DNA of 64,000 nt from Aquarana catesbeiana (taxonomy: Eukaryota; Chordata; Amphibia; Anura; Ranidae), in contig NC_133327.1 of the NCBI RefSeq assembly GCF_042186555.1, positions 329,228,495 to 329,292,494 on the forward strand, in the 5' to 3' direction. Under the pieces are notes generated by a model. That model had not been told where the DNA came from, did no database searches, and saw only the letters and a program-made list of their open reading frames with translations. This document shows, in pieces, positions 8,400 to 18,290 of this stretch. Within the stretch, counting starts at the first letter, position 1, and each line of letters begins with the position of its first letter. A program made the translations under genes and the position numbers.

Positions 8400-10530
8400 G
8401 CCTCTCGTCTCAATACCTTTTTGGTGCAGTATATCAGTCAAGATTTATAGTAGGATCAGTCAGGATTTATAGTAGGGTGCCAAACGCTAGATCAGATTCA
8501 TAGGTCTATAACTCTGATTTCAGCTGTACATACCAATTTGAGATGCTCTCCTCACTTGGGAACTTTTGCTTCTTTCGTTAGACCTTAATAAGGCTTTTGA
8601 TAGCTTAAATTGGATTTACCTATTTGTTACTTTAGAGACATTAGGTTTCGGCTCTACATTTCTTTCCTTACTGAAAACTTTATATAGCTCTCCATTACCC
8701 CAGGTTTCCATTAGAGGTTGCAAATCATCACCATTCCCTATTAGACGTGGCACGAGACAGGGCTGCCCACTCTCCCCTTTACTTTTTGCATTGGCAATTG
8801 AACACCTGGCTATGGTGATTCGTTCACACCCTAACATTCACGGTATTATTTGTGGACAACAGGAGCATAAATGGGCTTTATTTGCCAATGATGTCCTTAT
8901 GTATATCACTAATCCTCAAGTGACTCTACCTAATTTGTTGTCTCTGCTGGACCATTTTTCACAACTTTCTGGCCTTTCCCTGATTTCTCAAAAAACAATG
9001 GCCTTCAATGTTTCGCTATCCCCTACCATTGTACAGGTCCTTCGGAATGCTTATAGTTTTCAATGGGCACATCACTCCATTCAATACCTAGGGGTTCAGT
9101 TGACATCCACCATTGAGACTCTTTATAAGGCAGACTACCCCCCATTCTTTAAAAAAACATTAAAAAACTTAGGGAGGACCTTCGTCGTTGGGCAGACTAT
9201 TTCCTATCATAGTTTGGCAGAATCAACTCAGTCAAAATGATGTTCTTACCCAGGATACTTTACTACTTTAGAACTGTGCCGAGGGGACATTTACAGCGTC
9301 TACAAGCTGAAGTTCTGCGCTTCGTGTGGTGCAACAGGAGACCCCAGATGCAGAGACACACACTATATACTCCAAAATCTGGGGGTGAACTTGGTCTTCC
9401 CAATCTACAGGCATATTTTCAAGCAGCTCAAATTGCCTAATTAGCCTACACTACTGCTAAAGGCTCTGTGCCCCTTTGGGTCTCCATTGAGGCACTTTCT
9501 TGCCATCCCTTTGCCAAAGGATCATTAATGTGGCTTCCTAGCCACTTACGCCCTCCTATATTATGTCCCTCTCTATCACATTCTTTAGGAGTTTGGAACA
9601 GAACATGTCAACGTGACCCTTTATCGTCCCCACATACACCGCTAGCTCCCATCTTTTGTAATCCAGAGTTCCCACCTGGTTTGGTACCAAGATTATTTCA
9701 GTGGTGGCTTAATAAAGGGCTATTAAAAATTGCCTATTATCTTAATGGAGATCAAGTATATCCCTTGCAACACTTTAAGTATACGATGCAAATGCCTCCT
9801 AGTGAAATATTCCGAAACAATCAAATCGCATCCTTTGCCAGATCTAAACACAACCTACTGGTTGGACCCCTTACACTTACGAACTTCGAAATATCTTGCC
9901 AAACCAGGGACCTTTTGAGGGGGCATATATCTGCGGTGCATACCTCTCACTGAGCTGAACTCAAAACTTACTTATATGAACCAATGGGAAAAGGACCTGA
10001 ACCTTACATTTGATCTGACTGAGTGGCAGGAGCTCGCTTGTGATTTATCTAAAGTCTACATCAATACGACTCTAATCAAAGCTAATTATAAAACACTCCT
10101 GCGCTGGTACCTGGTACCTGATTCCGATTAGGGTAGCCAAAATGCATCCTTCCACATCGCTGAATTGTTTTCAAGGATGTGGCAATGCCCCCTCATGACT
10201 AGGTTCTGGATCAGGATATTTAATCTTATAAATTTGGTGACATTCGGTGAACATTCGCAGATCCCCAGAAGCAGCTCTTTTTCACAAGCTGCCTGATGAA
10301 GTGCCCAGAAGGTCTGTGAAATTGATCACTTATATATTGCTGGTAGCAAGGATCACAGTTGCTAGGCTTTGTAAGTGGTCAGTTAGTCTCCTCGATTACG
10401 TTAAGAGTAAACTCAATTGGATCATGGTTAATGACAAACTGACTCATATACTTCGTAACAATTCCAAAAAGTTCGACAAGATATGGGATCCGTGGATTCG
10501 TTTTACCTCTGCTCCCCAATGAGTTCCGGG
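8400..10530 (+). pseudogene. L1-Tx1-type LINE ORF2 fragment: RT core to C-terminus
   Basis: RT motifs in order: SLDLNKAFDSL near 8575-8607, RRGTRQGCPLSPLLFALAIE near 8740-8800, and the catalytic box at 8881-8892, which reads FAND instead of FADD and so has lost the first catalytic aspartate. The thumb region (QYLGVQL) and a MMFLPRILYYF block across the frameshift near 9237 follow. The C-terminal region continues through 9468-9953, and a terminal FDKIWDPWI block is at about 10467-10500. At least three frameshifts and several stops (for example 9438 and 9952) show it is dead. The AT/pyrimidine-rich sequence after 10520 is probably 3' UTR. Confidence 0.88.
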
Positions 10531-11063
10531 TTGACCCTCTTCTTCTTTTTCTTCTTCCTCTTTTATTTTCCTCTTTCTCTGGTATCTACATGTAGCACTG
10601 ACCCCTGAAGGAGCTGCTGTATTTTAATTGGGCCTGTACTCTGCTTAATTACCCCTTTGATTTCTCTCAATCTCCCTGACACAGCTGTGGTGTAATAGTG
10701 TGCGGTCAAAACAAAACCTTAAAAGCAAATTCACAGTACACAATGTAATATACCTGTTTGTCTTTACCTTGGCCTTCACTTCTTTGATGATGCAAAGGAA
10801 AACAACACTCATACAGTTGTACCTAAATAAGAACTTTGTTTACTATAATTGCTTTAAAGTAAGACACTACAATAGTTGTAGTGTCAGACCAATGTAGTCT
10901 GACAGTCAACTGACTTCAGTTTGCAAAAATATTATACAGATGTAAAGTGCTTGAAATAACCTGTTGTTAATGTGCTAAAGAAAATAGGATAAATGACAAA
11001 GTGAATTGATCTCACTATGATCACTATCCTATCCTATGCGCACTTTGTAACTATAACTAAATC
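10531..11063. other. Gene-free spacer between two LINEs
   Basis: A pyrimidine-rich run (about 10540-10575) may be the 3' UTR of the upstream LINE. The remainder is AT-rich with no recognised gene or repeat. Confidence 0.5.
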
Positions 11064-11077
11064 AGAAATTAATTTGA
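11064..11077. repeat. Left target-site duplication of the full-length LINE
   Basis: The 14 bases agaaattaatttga are repeated exactly at 17417-17430. They fix both ends of the insertion. Confidence 0.93.
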
Positions 11078-11210
11078 ACTTCCGGTTCCGGCGCCACATG
11101 AGGAGGAGGTAAGCGGCTCCAGCTCCCGCACAGCTCCTCACAAAACCGGCATATAAGCCAGCCACAGCACCGGGGAAACCCCCATCGCCTCCGCTTCATC
11201 CCAGGCAGGC
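11078..11210 (+). promoter_or_regulatory. 5' UTR / presumed internal promoter of LINE
   Basis: This is the only sequence between the target duplication and the ORF1 start. It is GC-rich (acttccggttccggcgcc start) and has no TATA box near its 5' end. L1-type elements carry promoters inside the 5' UTR, so this is where one would be expected. The ggttccgg-type content resembles ETS sites, which is only a suggestion. Confidence 0.5.
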
Positions 11211-12260
11211 ATGGATCGCTTTGTGGAGCGATCATACGCTCGGGCGCTGTCCTCGCCCCCCTCCACAGCTCCGCCGGCGGGAGACACAGCGGACGAATCA
11301 GCCAAGATGGCGGCCGCTCCGGACTTAACAGAGCGGCCTCAGCAGCAGCCACAGCCTCCCCCTGCCCCAGCTGTGACAGAATCCGACCCCACATCCCCTG
11401 CCAACATTGCCCAGGCAGTAGTTCAACTTCTGGGGCCATCCCTTACAGCCACTGTGGACGCAGCGGTACACAGGGGGCTTGAACAGCTGCACATAGAACT
11501 CCAGGCCCAGGCCCAGCGCATCTCCCAGACGGAGGAAAGAATTTCAATATTAGAAGATGACTGCACTGCCTCCTCTGCAGCACTTGCACGCATAAATGCT
11601 TCCCACAGAGACATATGGGACAAATTGGACGATTTGGAAAATCGCTCAAGAAGAAATAATCTGCGCGTCATTGGTCTGCCAGAGTCGATCCCAGCTTCCC
11701 ACCTTATAAACATTTGTGCAAAAACCATCCCAGAACAACTTGGCCTCCGCATACCGTGTACGGTTGAACGGGCACACCGCATGGGCCAATACTCTGACAC
11801 ACGTGCTAAACCCCGGCATGTGATAGTGAAATACTTAAACTACGCCGACAAAAACGCCATAATGCAAAAATTCCGTCGCACACGCTCCCTGGTGGTGGAT
11901 GGCGCGAAACTGCTACTCTTCGCGGACTATTCCATAGAGGTAATGAAACAACGCAAGGCATTCTCCTCGGTATGCTCCACTCTGCACCACAATCAGATCC
12001 GATTCTCCCTAGCTTATCCAGCTGTCCTCCGCGTTCAAACATCTGAAGGGGAGCAACTCACCTTCCATACACCAGAAGAGGCGGAGACCTACCTAACTAA
12101 CAGAAGCTCCGAAATGGAACACAGTGCCGCAGCAGAGGGGTCACCATCGTCATCTTCACAACATCCCTATGGACCCCCTAAACACCCCCGAAGCCCAACC
12201 AAGCCTCCATATAAGCGCAGCCGCTTCACCAACCAGGAAGACCGTTCTGGGAATCGTTGA
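11211..12260 (+). CDS. LINE ORF1 protein (L1-type nucleic-acid-binding chaperone)
   Basis: The 349-residue protein matches the usual L1/Tx1 ORF1p plan. It has a low-complexity P/A/Q-rich N-terminus (residues 1-80) and a coiled coil of roughly 85-150 (QAQRISQTEERISILEDD and following heptads, ending in DKLDDLENRSRR). An RRM-like domain starts at the diagnostic NNLRVIGLPE (about 149-158) and includes VERAHRMG. The C-terminal domain runs to about 310 and contains RQKAFSSVC-like and AYPAVLRVQT motifs, followed by a basic, proline-rich tail. Such proteins form trimers, coat the LINE RNA and aid strand exchange during target-primed reverse transcription. The first ATG after the 5' UTR is used. ORF2 follows 834 bp downstream in another frame. 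No internal stops or frameshifts. Confidence 0.92.
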   Translation: MDRFVERSYARALSSPPSTAPPAGDTADESAKMAAAPDLTERPQQQPQPPPAPAVTESDPTSPANIAQAVVQLLGPSLTATVDAAVHRGLEQLHIELQAQAQRISQTEERISILEDDCTASSAALARINASHRDIWDKLDDLENRSRRNNLRVIGLPESIPASHLINICAKTIPEQLGLRIPCTVERAHRMGQYSDTRAKPRHVIVKYLNYADKNAIMQKFRRTRSLVVDGAKLLLFADYSIEVMKQRKAFSSVCSTLHHNQIRFSLAYPAVLRVQTSEGEQLTFHTPEEAETYLTNRSSEMEHSAAAEGSPSSSSQHPYGPPKHPRSPTKPPYKRSRFTNQEDRSGNR

Positions 12261-13094
12261 AGGAACTGATGGTGGACTCCACATCACCACCCTTTTGGCA
12301 TCGTCACCTTAGGACGGGAAGTATCAACCCATCTTACATATTTTTCTTTTTTTTTCCTATAAAAATCTTTATCATTAAGATGAAGATGTTTTTTCTTTTC
12401 TCTTCCTGAGGGTTTTATAAACTCCCGTGCATGCTCCTTATAGTGCACTACCCCTTCCAGCCTGTGGCTAAAGTTACACAGTAAGAATTATAACGTTATA
12501 TTGTTATAGTCATGTTAATCAATGACTGCCATAACCCCCCATTACCTGGGAAACCTTCCCTTACAAGGACACTTGAAATGTTATGTTTGTATGTATTTTC
12601 TAATTTTCGGCTACTTAAGCCTAATTTTAAGAGGAGGGCTCTCCCCTATGCTCAGTATACCTCGCCATTGATTACTTTACGCCTGCACTACCTCCTCAGG
12701 AGATCCCCCCCCGACCACCCCCCCTTCCTATCCTACTCCCCCCTCTCCCTATTCCCCCTTCCTCTCCCTCACCTTCCCTATCCCCACCCCCCCGTTGACA
12801 CCGCCCTGCCCCTAGCTGAGGAGCTGGCAATCAATGGGAGCTACGCTGGCTAGATAGGTGAGACCTCATGTGGAAAAAAGAGAAGTCCACAACTCGAGAT
12901 TTGTATTTCCTTACACGATATACTGCCTTACTAATGTTTACATATTATTGTTGCTTAGAGAAGTTTAAGTTCATGTTTGCCAGCCTAATTCCTATGTCTT
13001 CAGGGGTTCCGAGGCGCTTTGGCGGCTCCCAGGAGGTAGATAGTACATCCACTCAGGGGCTTCTATACAAACCCCTAAACCAAAACACTTTCAA
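12261..13094 (+). other. Inter-ORF region of LINE
   Basis: The 834-bp spacer between the ORFs is C-rich at 12700-12800 (long cccc/ccct runs). No coding sequence is supported. It may contain whatever signal allows ORF2 translation. Confidence 0.6.
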
Positions 13095-16000
13095 ATGCCA
13101 ACTATGTCACGGTCTACACCAGGGAGTCACCTAAAGTTTGTCTCATGGAACGTTAAGGGGCTGCGTTCCCCCAACAAACGTATGTCCATTCTCAGACATC
13201 TGCGGCGTCTCCGGGCAGATGTGGCTCTACTTCAGGAGACACATCTGGCTGCAGACGATTTGCAACGTCTACGTAAATTGTGGGTGGGCTCTGTATATGG
13301 CTCACCAGCAATGGGACGTAAAGCAGGGGTTGCTATCCTCCTGCATAAAAATTTACAACACAAAGTCAGAGATATCAAGGTTGACTCAGAGGGAAGAAAA
13401 ATGACTCTACATCTGACCATAGATGACAAATACATAGCACTTACTAACATTTATGCTCCCAACTCTCCTGATACCTCCTTCTTCCAGGACTTAGTGAAAT
13501 GGGTGCTGACTACACCAGAGACGTTACACCTAATGGGCGGGGATTTTAACTCAGTCATGTCCCCCCTGGCTGATCGTTCAGGCCCCCCTACACACAGAAC
13601 ACAAACCCGTACTTCCCCATCATGTACGACCACCCTATTAGCACAAACCATTGCCTCCATACAATTTGAGGATGTATGGCGCCTAATGCACCCAACGGAA
13701 CGGGAATACTCCTTTTTCTCGCCCCCGCACAACACGTTTTCACGTATAGACTATTTTTTTGCCTCCCCATCCCTGAGCTCCATAATCAGTGCACCAGACA
13801 TACAAGACGCAGTGATCTCAGATCACAGCCCAATCGTGATTCATCTCACCCAAACAGCTCGCTCATCTCCCTCCCCTACTTGGCGTTTCCCCTCCTATTT
13901 AAGTGACAATGAAGACTTTAAACATACATTACATTGCGCCTGGGAGGAATACATCTCCACTAATGGAGCACACATTACGGACCCTAACCTGTTCTGGGAA
14001 GCAGGCAAGGCCTTCTTAAGAGGTAAAATAATTTCGTACACAGCCCAGTTTAAAAAGAAAGCCAAGCAACAGTATAGTAAATCAAGCGAAGCCCTACGAC
14101 AGGCCCATGAGCAGCTCACGTTAAATCGCACCATAGAAAACATACAAAAATGGAGACAGGCCAAAAGCACCTTTGACCTGTGGGCAGAACAACACGAAGC
14201 GGCCAAAACATCTTACTCCCAATTGCATTTTCATAGATTTGGAAACAAGGCTGGTAGGCTTCTGGCCAAGATGTGCTCAGGCCCCAGACATCCCACCCGC
14301 ATCTCAGCTCTTAGAGCTAAGACAGGGTCTTTGATCACCTCCCCAGCTGAAATAAGCAACCTACTCGTGGAATACTATACCAATCTATACAAAGCTGACC
14401 CGACTGACTTACCTACCACTGACTTACTACTCGACAAAATACGCTTACCCAAACTCCACCACACACAATTAGAGACGATTAATGCCCCCATCACCGTCGA
14501 TGATATTCGGTTCACGATCAAAAACATGGCCTCGGCCAAAGCCCCGGGACCCGACGGTTATACCGCTGAATTCTATAAAATGACTAGAGAATTCATCCCT
14601 GATACTTTAAAACATGTCTACGTAGCTATGTGGGACGGAGGGCCCTATCTTCCTACGGGAACACAGGCTCACATCAAATTAATCTCTAAAAAAGGGAAAG
14701 ACCCCCTATTACCGGGCTCATACCGACCAATTTCATTAATAAATGTTGATGTCAAAATCTTGTCCAAAATAATTGCGTCACGGCTAGCTCCCTTACTTCC
14801 ATCTCTATTGCACCCAGCTCAATCTGGCTTTGTCTCGGGCAGATCGGCCACCCTAAACATCCGTAAGGTTTTAATGGCTCTAGAATACGCCAAAACTCAC
14901 CCCAACCAAGACATTGCCATCATGTCATTAGACGCGGAAAAGGCCTTCGACAACATCAGTTTCTCCTGGCTCTTTAGAGTGATGACACAATTTGGATTCT
15001 CAGGACCGATTATGAGATTCTTGCTTCAAATGTATGCATCCCCCACCGCACGTCTAGTCACCCCTGATTTCATTTCGGACACGATTCCATTAACAAAAGG
15101 AACGAGACAGGGATGCCCCCTGTCTCCACTCCTGTTCAATCTAGCAATCGAACCTCTGTCCAGAATACTAAATTCGGCTGATGGAATCAGTGGCATCACT
15201 CTGGAGAACCACACTCTTCGTTCGGCGCTATTCGCGGACGACATACTGCTATTTTCCACCGACCCTATCACAGACTTTGACAGACTCAAACGACTTTTTT
15301 CAGACTTTAGACTCTGCTCGGGATTCAGAATAAATTTTGACAAAAGTGAGATCCTACCATTACACCCCCATCTCTCCAGTAAATGGAAACACCTATCCCC
15401 CTTGACCATAGCCAACCAACACATTACATACCTGGGCATTAAAATAGGACGTGAGCCATCCTCCTTATATTCTTTGAACTACCCCCCTTTGATAACCAAA
15501 ATTGTAAAGGAGTTGGAGGCTTGGGGGTCCCTACCTCTCTCGCTCTTTGGGAGATGCCATTTATTCAAAATGGTGTCCTTTGCGCGCCTGCTCTACCCAA
15601 TGCAGACCATACCTCTTCTGATTAAACATTCAGACATCCAAAAAATCCAGAGGGCCCTAACTACCTTTATATGGTCTCACAAAAAACCTCGCATAGCGCT
15701 ACGGAAATTATGTCTCCCGAAGGGCGAGGGTGGGGCGGGACTGCCCAATATGCGTTTTTACAACCTGGCATGTTTACTTAGGCAGGGCTTAGACTGGCTA
15801 ACCGGTGGTTCTAGATACTCTAACCTATACTTGGAAGAGGCTATGGTACACCCATATACCCTCTCGGCCATCCTTCATTCTAATCCCAATACACTACCCC
15901 CCCACCTCAAAACAAGTGTAATAATTAAAGATACGGTTATTGCATGGAGAGAAGTCAGAAAATTGCTTAAAGTTCCATCCAGCATCTCCAAATACCTCAA

Positions 16001-17045
16001 AATACAAGGCAATCCTATGTTCCTTCCATCTCTCATTCATAAAGCTTTTGGCCAATGGAAACTTAAAGGCCTCACAGATGTCTCCTCCTGCTACCTCAAC
16101 AAGCCAGGCAAATTCAAACCATTTCATACCCTAATGCGGGAATATTCCCTACCACCAACACATGCTTTCTTTTATCACCAACTCATCAATTACCTCAAAT
16201 CATGTTCTGGTCCTCATACCAACCCACTTGAAACATCCTGCATTGATACTCTTATCAAAAGTAATAACTACTCCATCTCCAATATTTACTCCTATCTTAT
16301 ACAACATCAAACACGGAAGTATGCCCTCAAACCCTTTCAAAAGTGGACACAAATCTTGGGTGACGAATCTCTGCCAGAAAAAATCCTTGAGGGATACAAG
16401 ACAATCCGCAACCTTACTTCTTCTGAATCTTGGAGGGAAACGCAATTCAAGATCATTCACAGAGCTTATTTCCCCTTCCGCTACAACAAGGTAGACCCCA
16501 CCCAAGCTCAATGTCCCTGGTGCAACATGCCTCGACCCACGTTACTACATAGACTCTGGGACTGCAACAAGATCGATGCTTACTGGACTAAGGTGATCAA
16601 CTATATCAACGAGGTCCACAAACTTCAGTGCACAAAGGACCGCCTACTATGCCTGTTCAACATACCCCCTTCACCCTCATCACCAACGAGGGTCTCACAA
16701 AATATTCCACACTGGGCTCACCTGTGTCTTCTAGTGGCCCGCAGGACTATCATGTCTCACTGGATATCAGCTACTCCTCCTTCCCTAACAACGTTCAAAA
16801 CAGCCTTAACATCACTTTTTAATCTAGAAAGGCTGGACACCATCACCCTTAATTTCCGATCAACTTCCCGTTTCTTCAAAAGATGGAGGAAATACATTGA
16901 AGCTACATTCGCTCCGCAGGCTATGGTCGAAATAATGAACCCATTTCGATACTCGAAATGGTACTTAACAAATGATGTCACCAATTCCCTAGGTCGACTC
17001 AAAATACCTCCCACCCCAGATTCTTTTATTTTTAACCCACCGTAG
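13095..17045 (+). CDS. LINE ORF2 protein: endonuclease-reverse transcriptase
   Basis: The 1316-residue polyprotein is uninterrupted. Residues 12-250 form an APE-type endonuclease: N19 in SWNVKGL, E48 in LQETHL, YAPN at 120-123, D150 and N152 in GGDFNS, and SDH near 243. A basic linker follows. The reverse transcriptase has APGPDGYTAEFY, YRPISLINVDVKIL, motif A with D613 in LDAEKAFD, the KGTRQGCPLSPLLFNLAIEP block, and the intact FADD box at 713-716 (15231-15242). The C-terminal part holds a zinc-knuckle-like CX2CX8HX4C at C1140, C1143, H1152 and C1157. The enzyme nicks the target and copies LINE RNA in place. All visible catalytic residues are present, so activity is plausible. The ATG at 13095 is the first in frame and lies 10-14 codons before the conserved domain. 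Confidence 0.95.
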   Translation: MPTMSRSTPGSHLKFVSWNVKGLRSPNKRMSILRHLRRLRADVALLQETHLAADDLQRLRKLWVGSVYGSPAMGRKAGVAILLHKNLQHKVRDIKVDSEGRKMTLHLTIDDKYIALTNIYAPNSPDTSFFQDLVKWVLTTPETLHLMGGDFNSVMSPLADRSGPPTHRTQTRTSPSCTTTLLAQTIASIQFEDVWRLMHPTEREYSFFSPPHNTFSRIDYFFASPSLSSIISAPDIQDAVISDHSPIVIHLTQTARSSPSPTWRFPSYLSDNEDFKHTLHCAWEEYISTNGAHITDPNLFWEAGKAFLRGKIISYTAQFKKKAKQQYSKSSEALRQAHEQLTLNRTIENIQKWRQAKSTFDLWAEQHEAAKTSYSQLHFHRFGNKAGRLLAKMCSGPRHPTRISALRAKTGSLITSPAEISNLLVEYYTNLYKADPTDLPTTDLLLDKIRLPKLHHTQLETINAPITVDDIRFTIKNMASAKAPGPDGYTAEFYKMTREFIPDTLKHVYVAMWDGGPYLPTGTQAHIKLISKKGKDPLLPGSYRPISLINVDVKILSKIIASRLAPLLPSLLHPAQSGFVSGRSATLNIRKVLMALEYAKTHPNQDIAIMSLDAEKAFDNISFSWLFRVMTQFGFSGPIMRFLLQMYASPTARLVTPDFISDTIPLTKGTRQGCPLSPLLFNLAIEPLSRILNSADGISGITLENHTLRSALFADDILLFSTDPITDFDRLKRLFSDFRLCSGFRINFDKSEILPLHPHLSSKWKHLSPLTIANQHITYLGIKIGREPSSLYSLNYPPLITKIVKELEAWGSLPLSLFGRCHLFKMVSFARLLYPMQTIPLLIKHSDIQKIQRALTTFIWSHKKPRIALRKLCLPKGEGGAGLPNMRFYNLACLLRQGLDWLTGGSRYSNLYLEEAMVHPYTLSAILHSNPNTLPPHLKTSVIIKDTVIAWREVRKLLKVPSSISKYLKIQGNPMFLPSLIHKAFGQWKLKGLTDVSSCYLNKPGKFKPFHTLMREYSLPPTHAFFYHQLINYLKSCSGPHTNPLETSCIDTLIKSNNYSISNIYSYLIQHQTRKYALKPFQKWTQILGDESLPEKILEGYKTIRNLTSSESWRETQFKIIHRAYFPFRYNKVDPTQAQCPWCNMPRPTLLHRLWDCNKIDAYWTKVINYINEVHKLQCTKDRLLCLFNIPPSPSSPTRVSQNIPHWAHLCLLVARRTIMSHWISATPPSLTTFKTALTSLFNLERLDTITLNFRSTSRFFKRWRKYIEATFAPQAMVEIMNPFRYSKWYLTNDVTNSLGRLKIPPTPDSFIFNPP

Positions 17046-17416
17046 GTTATCCATAAATTTATTGTACCCCTTGACATCCACCCTCTTGAGTTTAGTCAGA
17101 CGCTGCCTCCACTCCTGAAGGTACTTAGATGTTAAGATTTTGTATCTCGAGAAAAATTCTACCTGTAATGTTGAAGGGATGGCAAACATGAACCCCCCCA
17201 TTTTCCCTTTCCCTTAATTTTTTCTTTTTTGTTGTATTTATGTTATTTTTGTCTCTCTGCTACTTCTCATCTGATCCAATCGATATGACAAGAGTTTACT
17301 TTTACTACCATGGGAAGTTATGCTACTTATAGAATGTACGCTTATTACTCTGTGACTTTTGTAACACTAAGTCCTGTACTTATATATGTCATAAAACCCA
17401 ATAAATATTTTTCAAG
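17046..17416 (+). other. LINE 3' UTR with poly(A) signal
   Basis: The sequence after the ORF2 stop runs to the target duplication. It ends with an AATAAA at 17400-17405 followed by tatttttcaag, with no A-tail. A short specific 3' end rather than poly(A) is usual in Tx1-type LINEs. Confidence 0.75.
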
Positions 17417-17430
17417 AGAAATTAATTTGA

Positions 17431-17788
17431 TAAAGTATAGTGCAATACTTAGGGAGCTCCCATATTTAATATCACAATAACCTCAATATGGTAGAGAAAC
17501 ACAAAGCCTTGTGTTTTATTAAACAGTCCTTCTTTTCTTCTTTCTTCTGCTAGCAAAGAATAAGGTGATTTTGTAATCCAAGGGTTAATGACTCCCAATC
17601 AAAGTAAGCTGAAATATATACTCAAAGTTCTGGTGCAGCAGCACTGCAACTATCTCTGATGCCAATGACACAGTACTGAATCCTCCATGAGGTACAGGCC
17701 CGAAGCCTAATCTTAGCTCGGTCTAATCCTCTTGACTTTGCTTGTAGGACTATGGGTCCCAGCAACTCTCTATTGTACAGATGACGCC
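17431..17788. other. Gene-free stretch
   Basis: AT-rich sequence resuming pre-insertion DNA. I see no gene or repeat structure. Confidence 0.5.
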
Positions 17789-17985
17789 AGAGGGACGCCA
17801 GAGCAACCTTTCAGCCGCTGGTAGTGAGAGCCTCTGAGCTGGAACACAGCCGGTCGTGCAGAGGATCACAAACAAGCCTCGTTTGTGATCCTCTGCAGGG
17901 CCGGCCGTGTTCCAGCTCAGAGGCTCTCACTACCCAGCGGTGAGTGGCAGCGCGGCTGAACGGTTGCTATGGCGTCCCTCTTCCC
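17789..17985. repeat. Near-perfect palindrome with 7-base loop
   Basis: The core stem is 17815-17873 paired with 17881-17940, around the loop aagcctc. The stem includes gtgagagcctctgagctgga and its complement. An outer stem (agggacgcca near 17791 with tggcgtccct near 17970) continues after a 13-base unpaired bulge on the right arm. It is GC-rich, unlike its surroundings. It may be a small foldback MITE. Confidence 0.85.
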
Positions 17986-18290
17986 CCACTTGGAACCCTT
18001 ATCCTGATATACAGGACACCACCAGGCTCCTAATACAGCAGGATATGTGTTAGACTGTTAACTGCAAGAGACTGCACCTGGCTGCACCAGCTCATCCTTC
18101 CTCGTCTGGACTTGGCATGCCCTGCAGGAACCGCTGTGACCTGTAGTTCCACCGCATCTCTTCAGCCCAGCCAACTGACCTGAATGCAACTTTTCCAACT
18201 TTTATGTGAGTGGATATTGCTGTTTTAATAAAATGTGTTTATGATATATATTCAGAGGCGCCCCTCTCCTTGTTGTTTTAGCTATTTCAA
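17986..18290. other. Gene-free stretch
   Basis: No recognised feature. It includes two AATAAA-like motifs near 18227 without a supported gene. Confidence 0.45.

Larger units (their letters stand above)
11078..17416 (+). mobile_element. Full-length L1-Tx1-clade LINE, both ORFs open
   Basis: The 6.34 kb element is flanked by a perfect 14-bp direct repeat, agaaattaatttga, at 11064-11077 and 17417-17430. Its order is a 133-bp GC-rich 5' UTR, ORF1 (349 codons), an 834-bp inter-ORF region, ORF2 (1316 codons) and a 371-bp 3' UTR with AATAAA at 17400-17405. There is no long poly(A) tail. Complete ends, perfect duplications and two unbroken ORFs with all catalytic residues point to a recent, possibly competent insertion. 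Confidence 0.95.

Noticed and set aside
11423..12042. Minus-strand frames opposite LINE ORF1
   Set aside because: They are shadows of the coding strand with no recognisable motifs.
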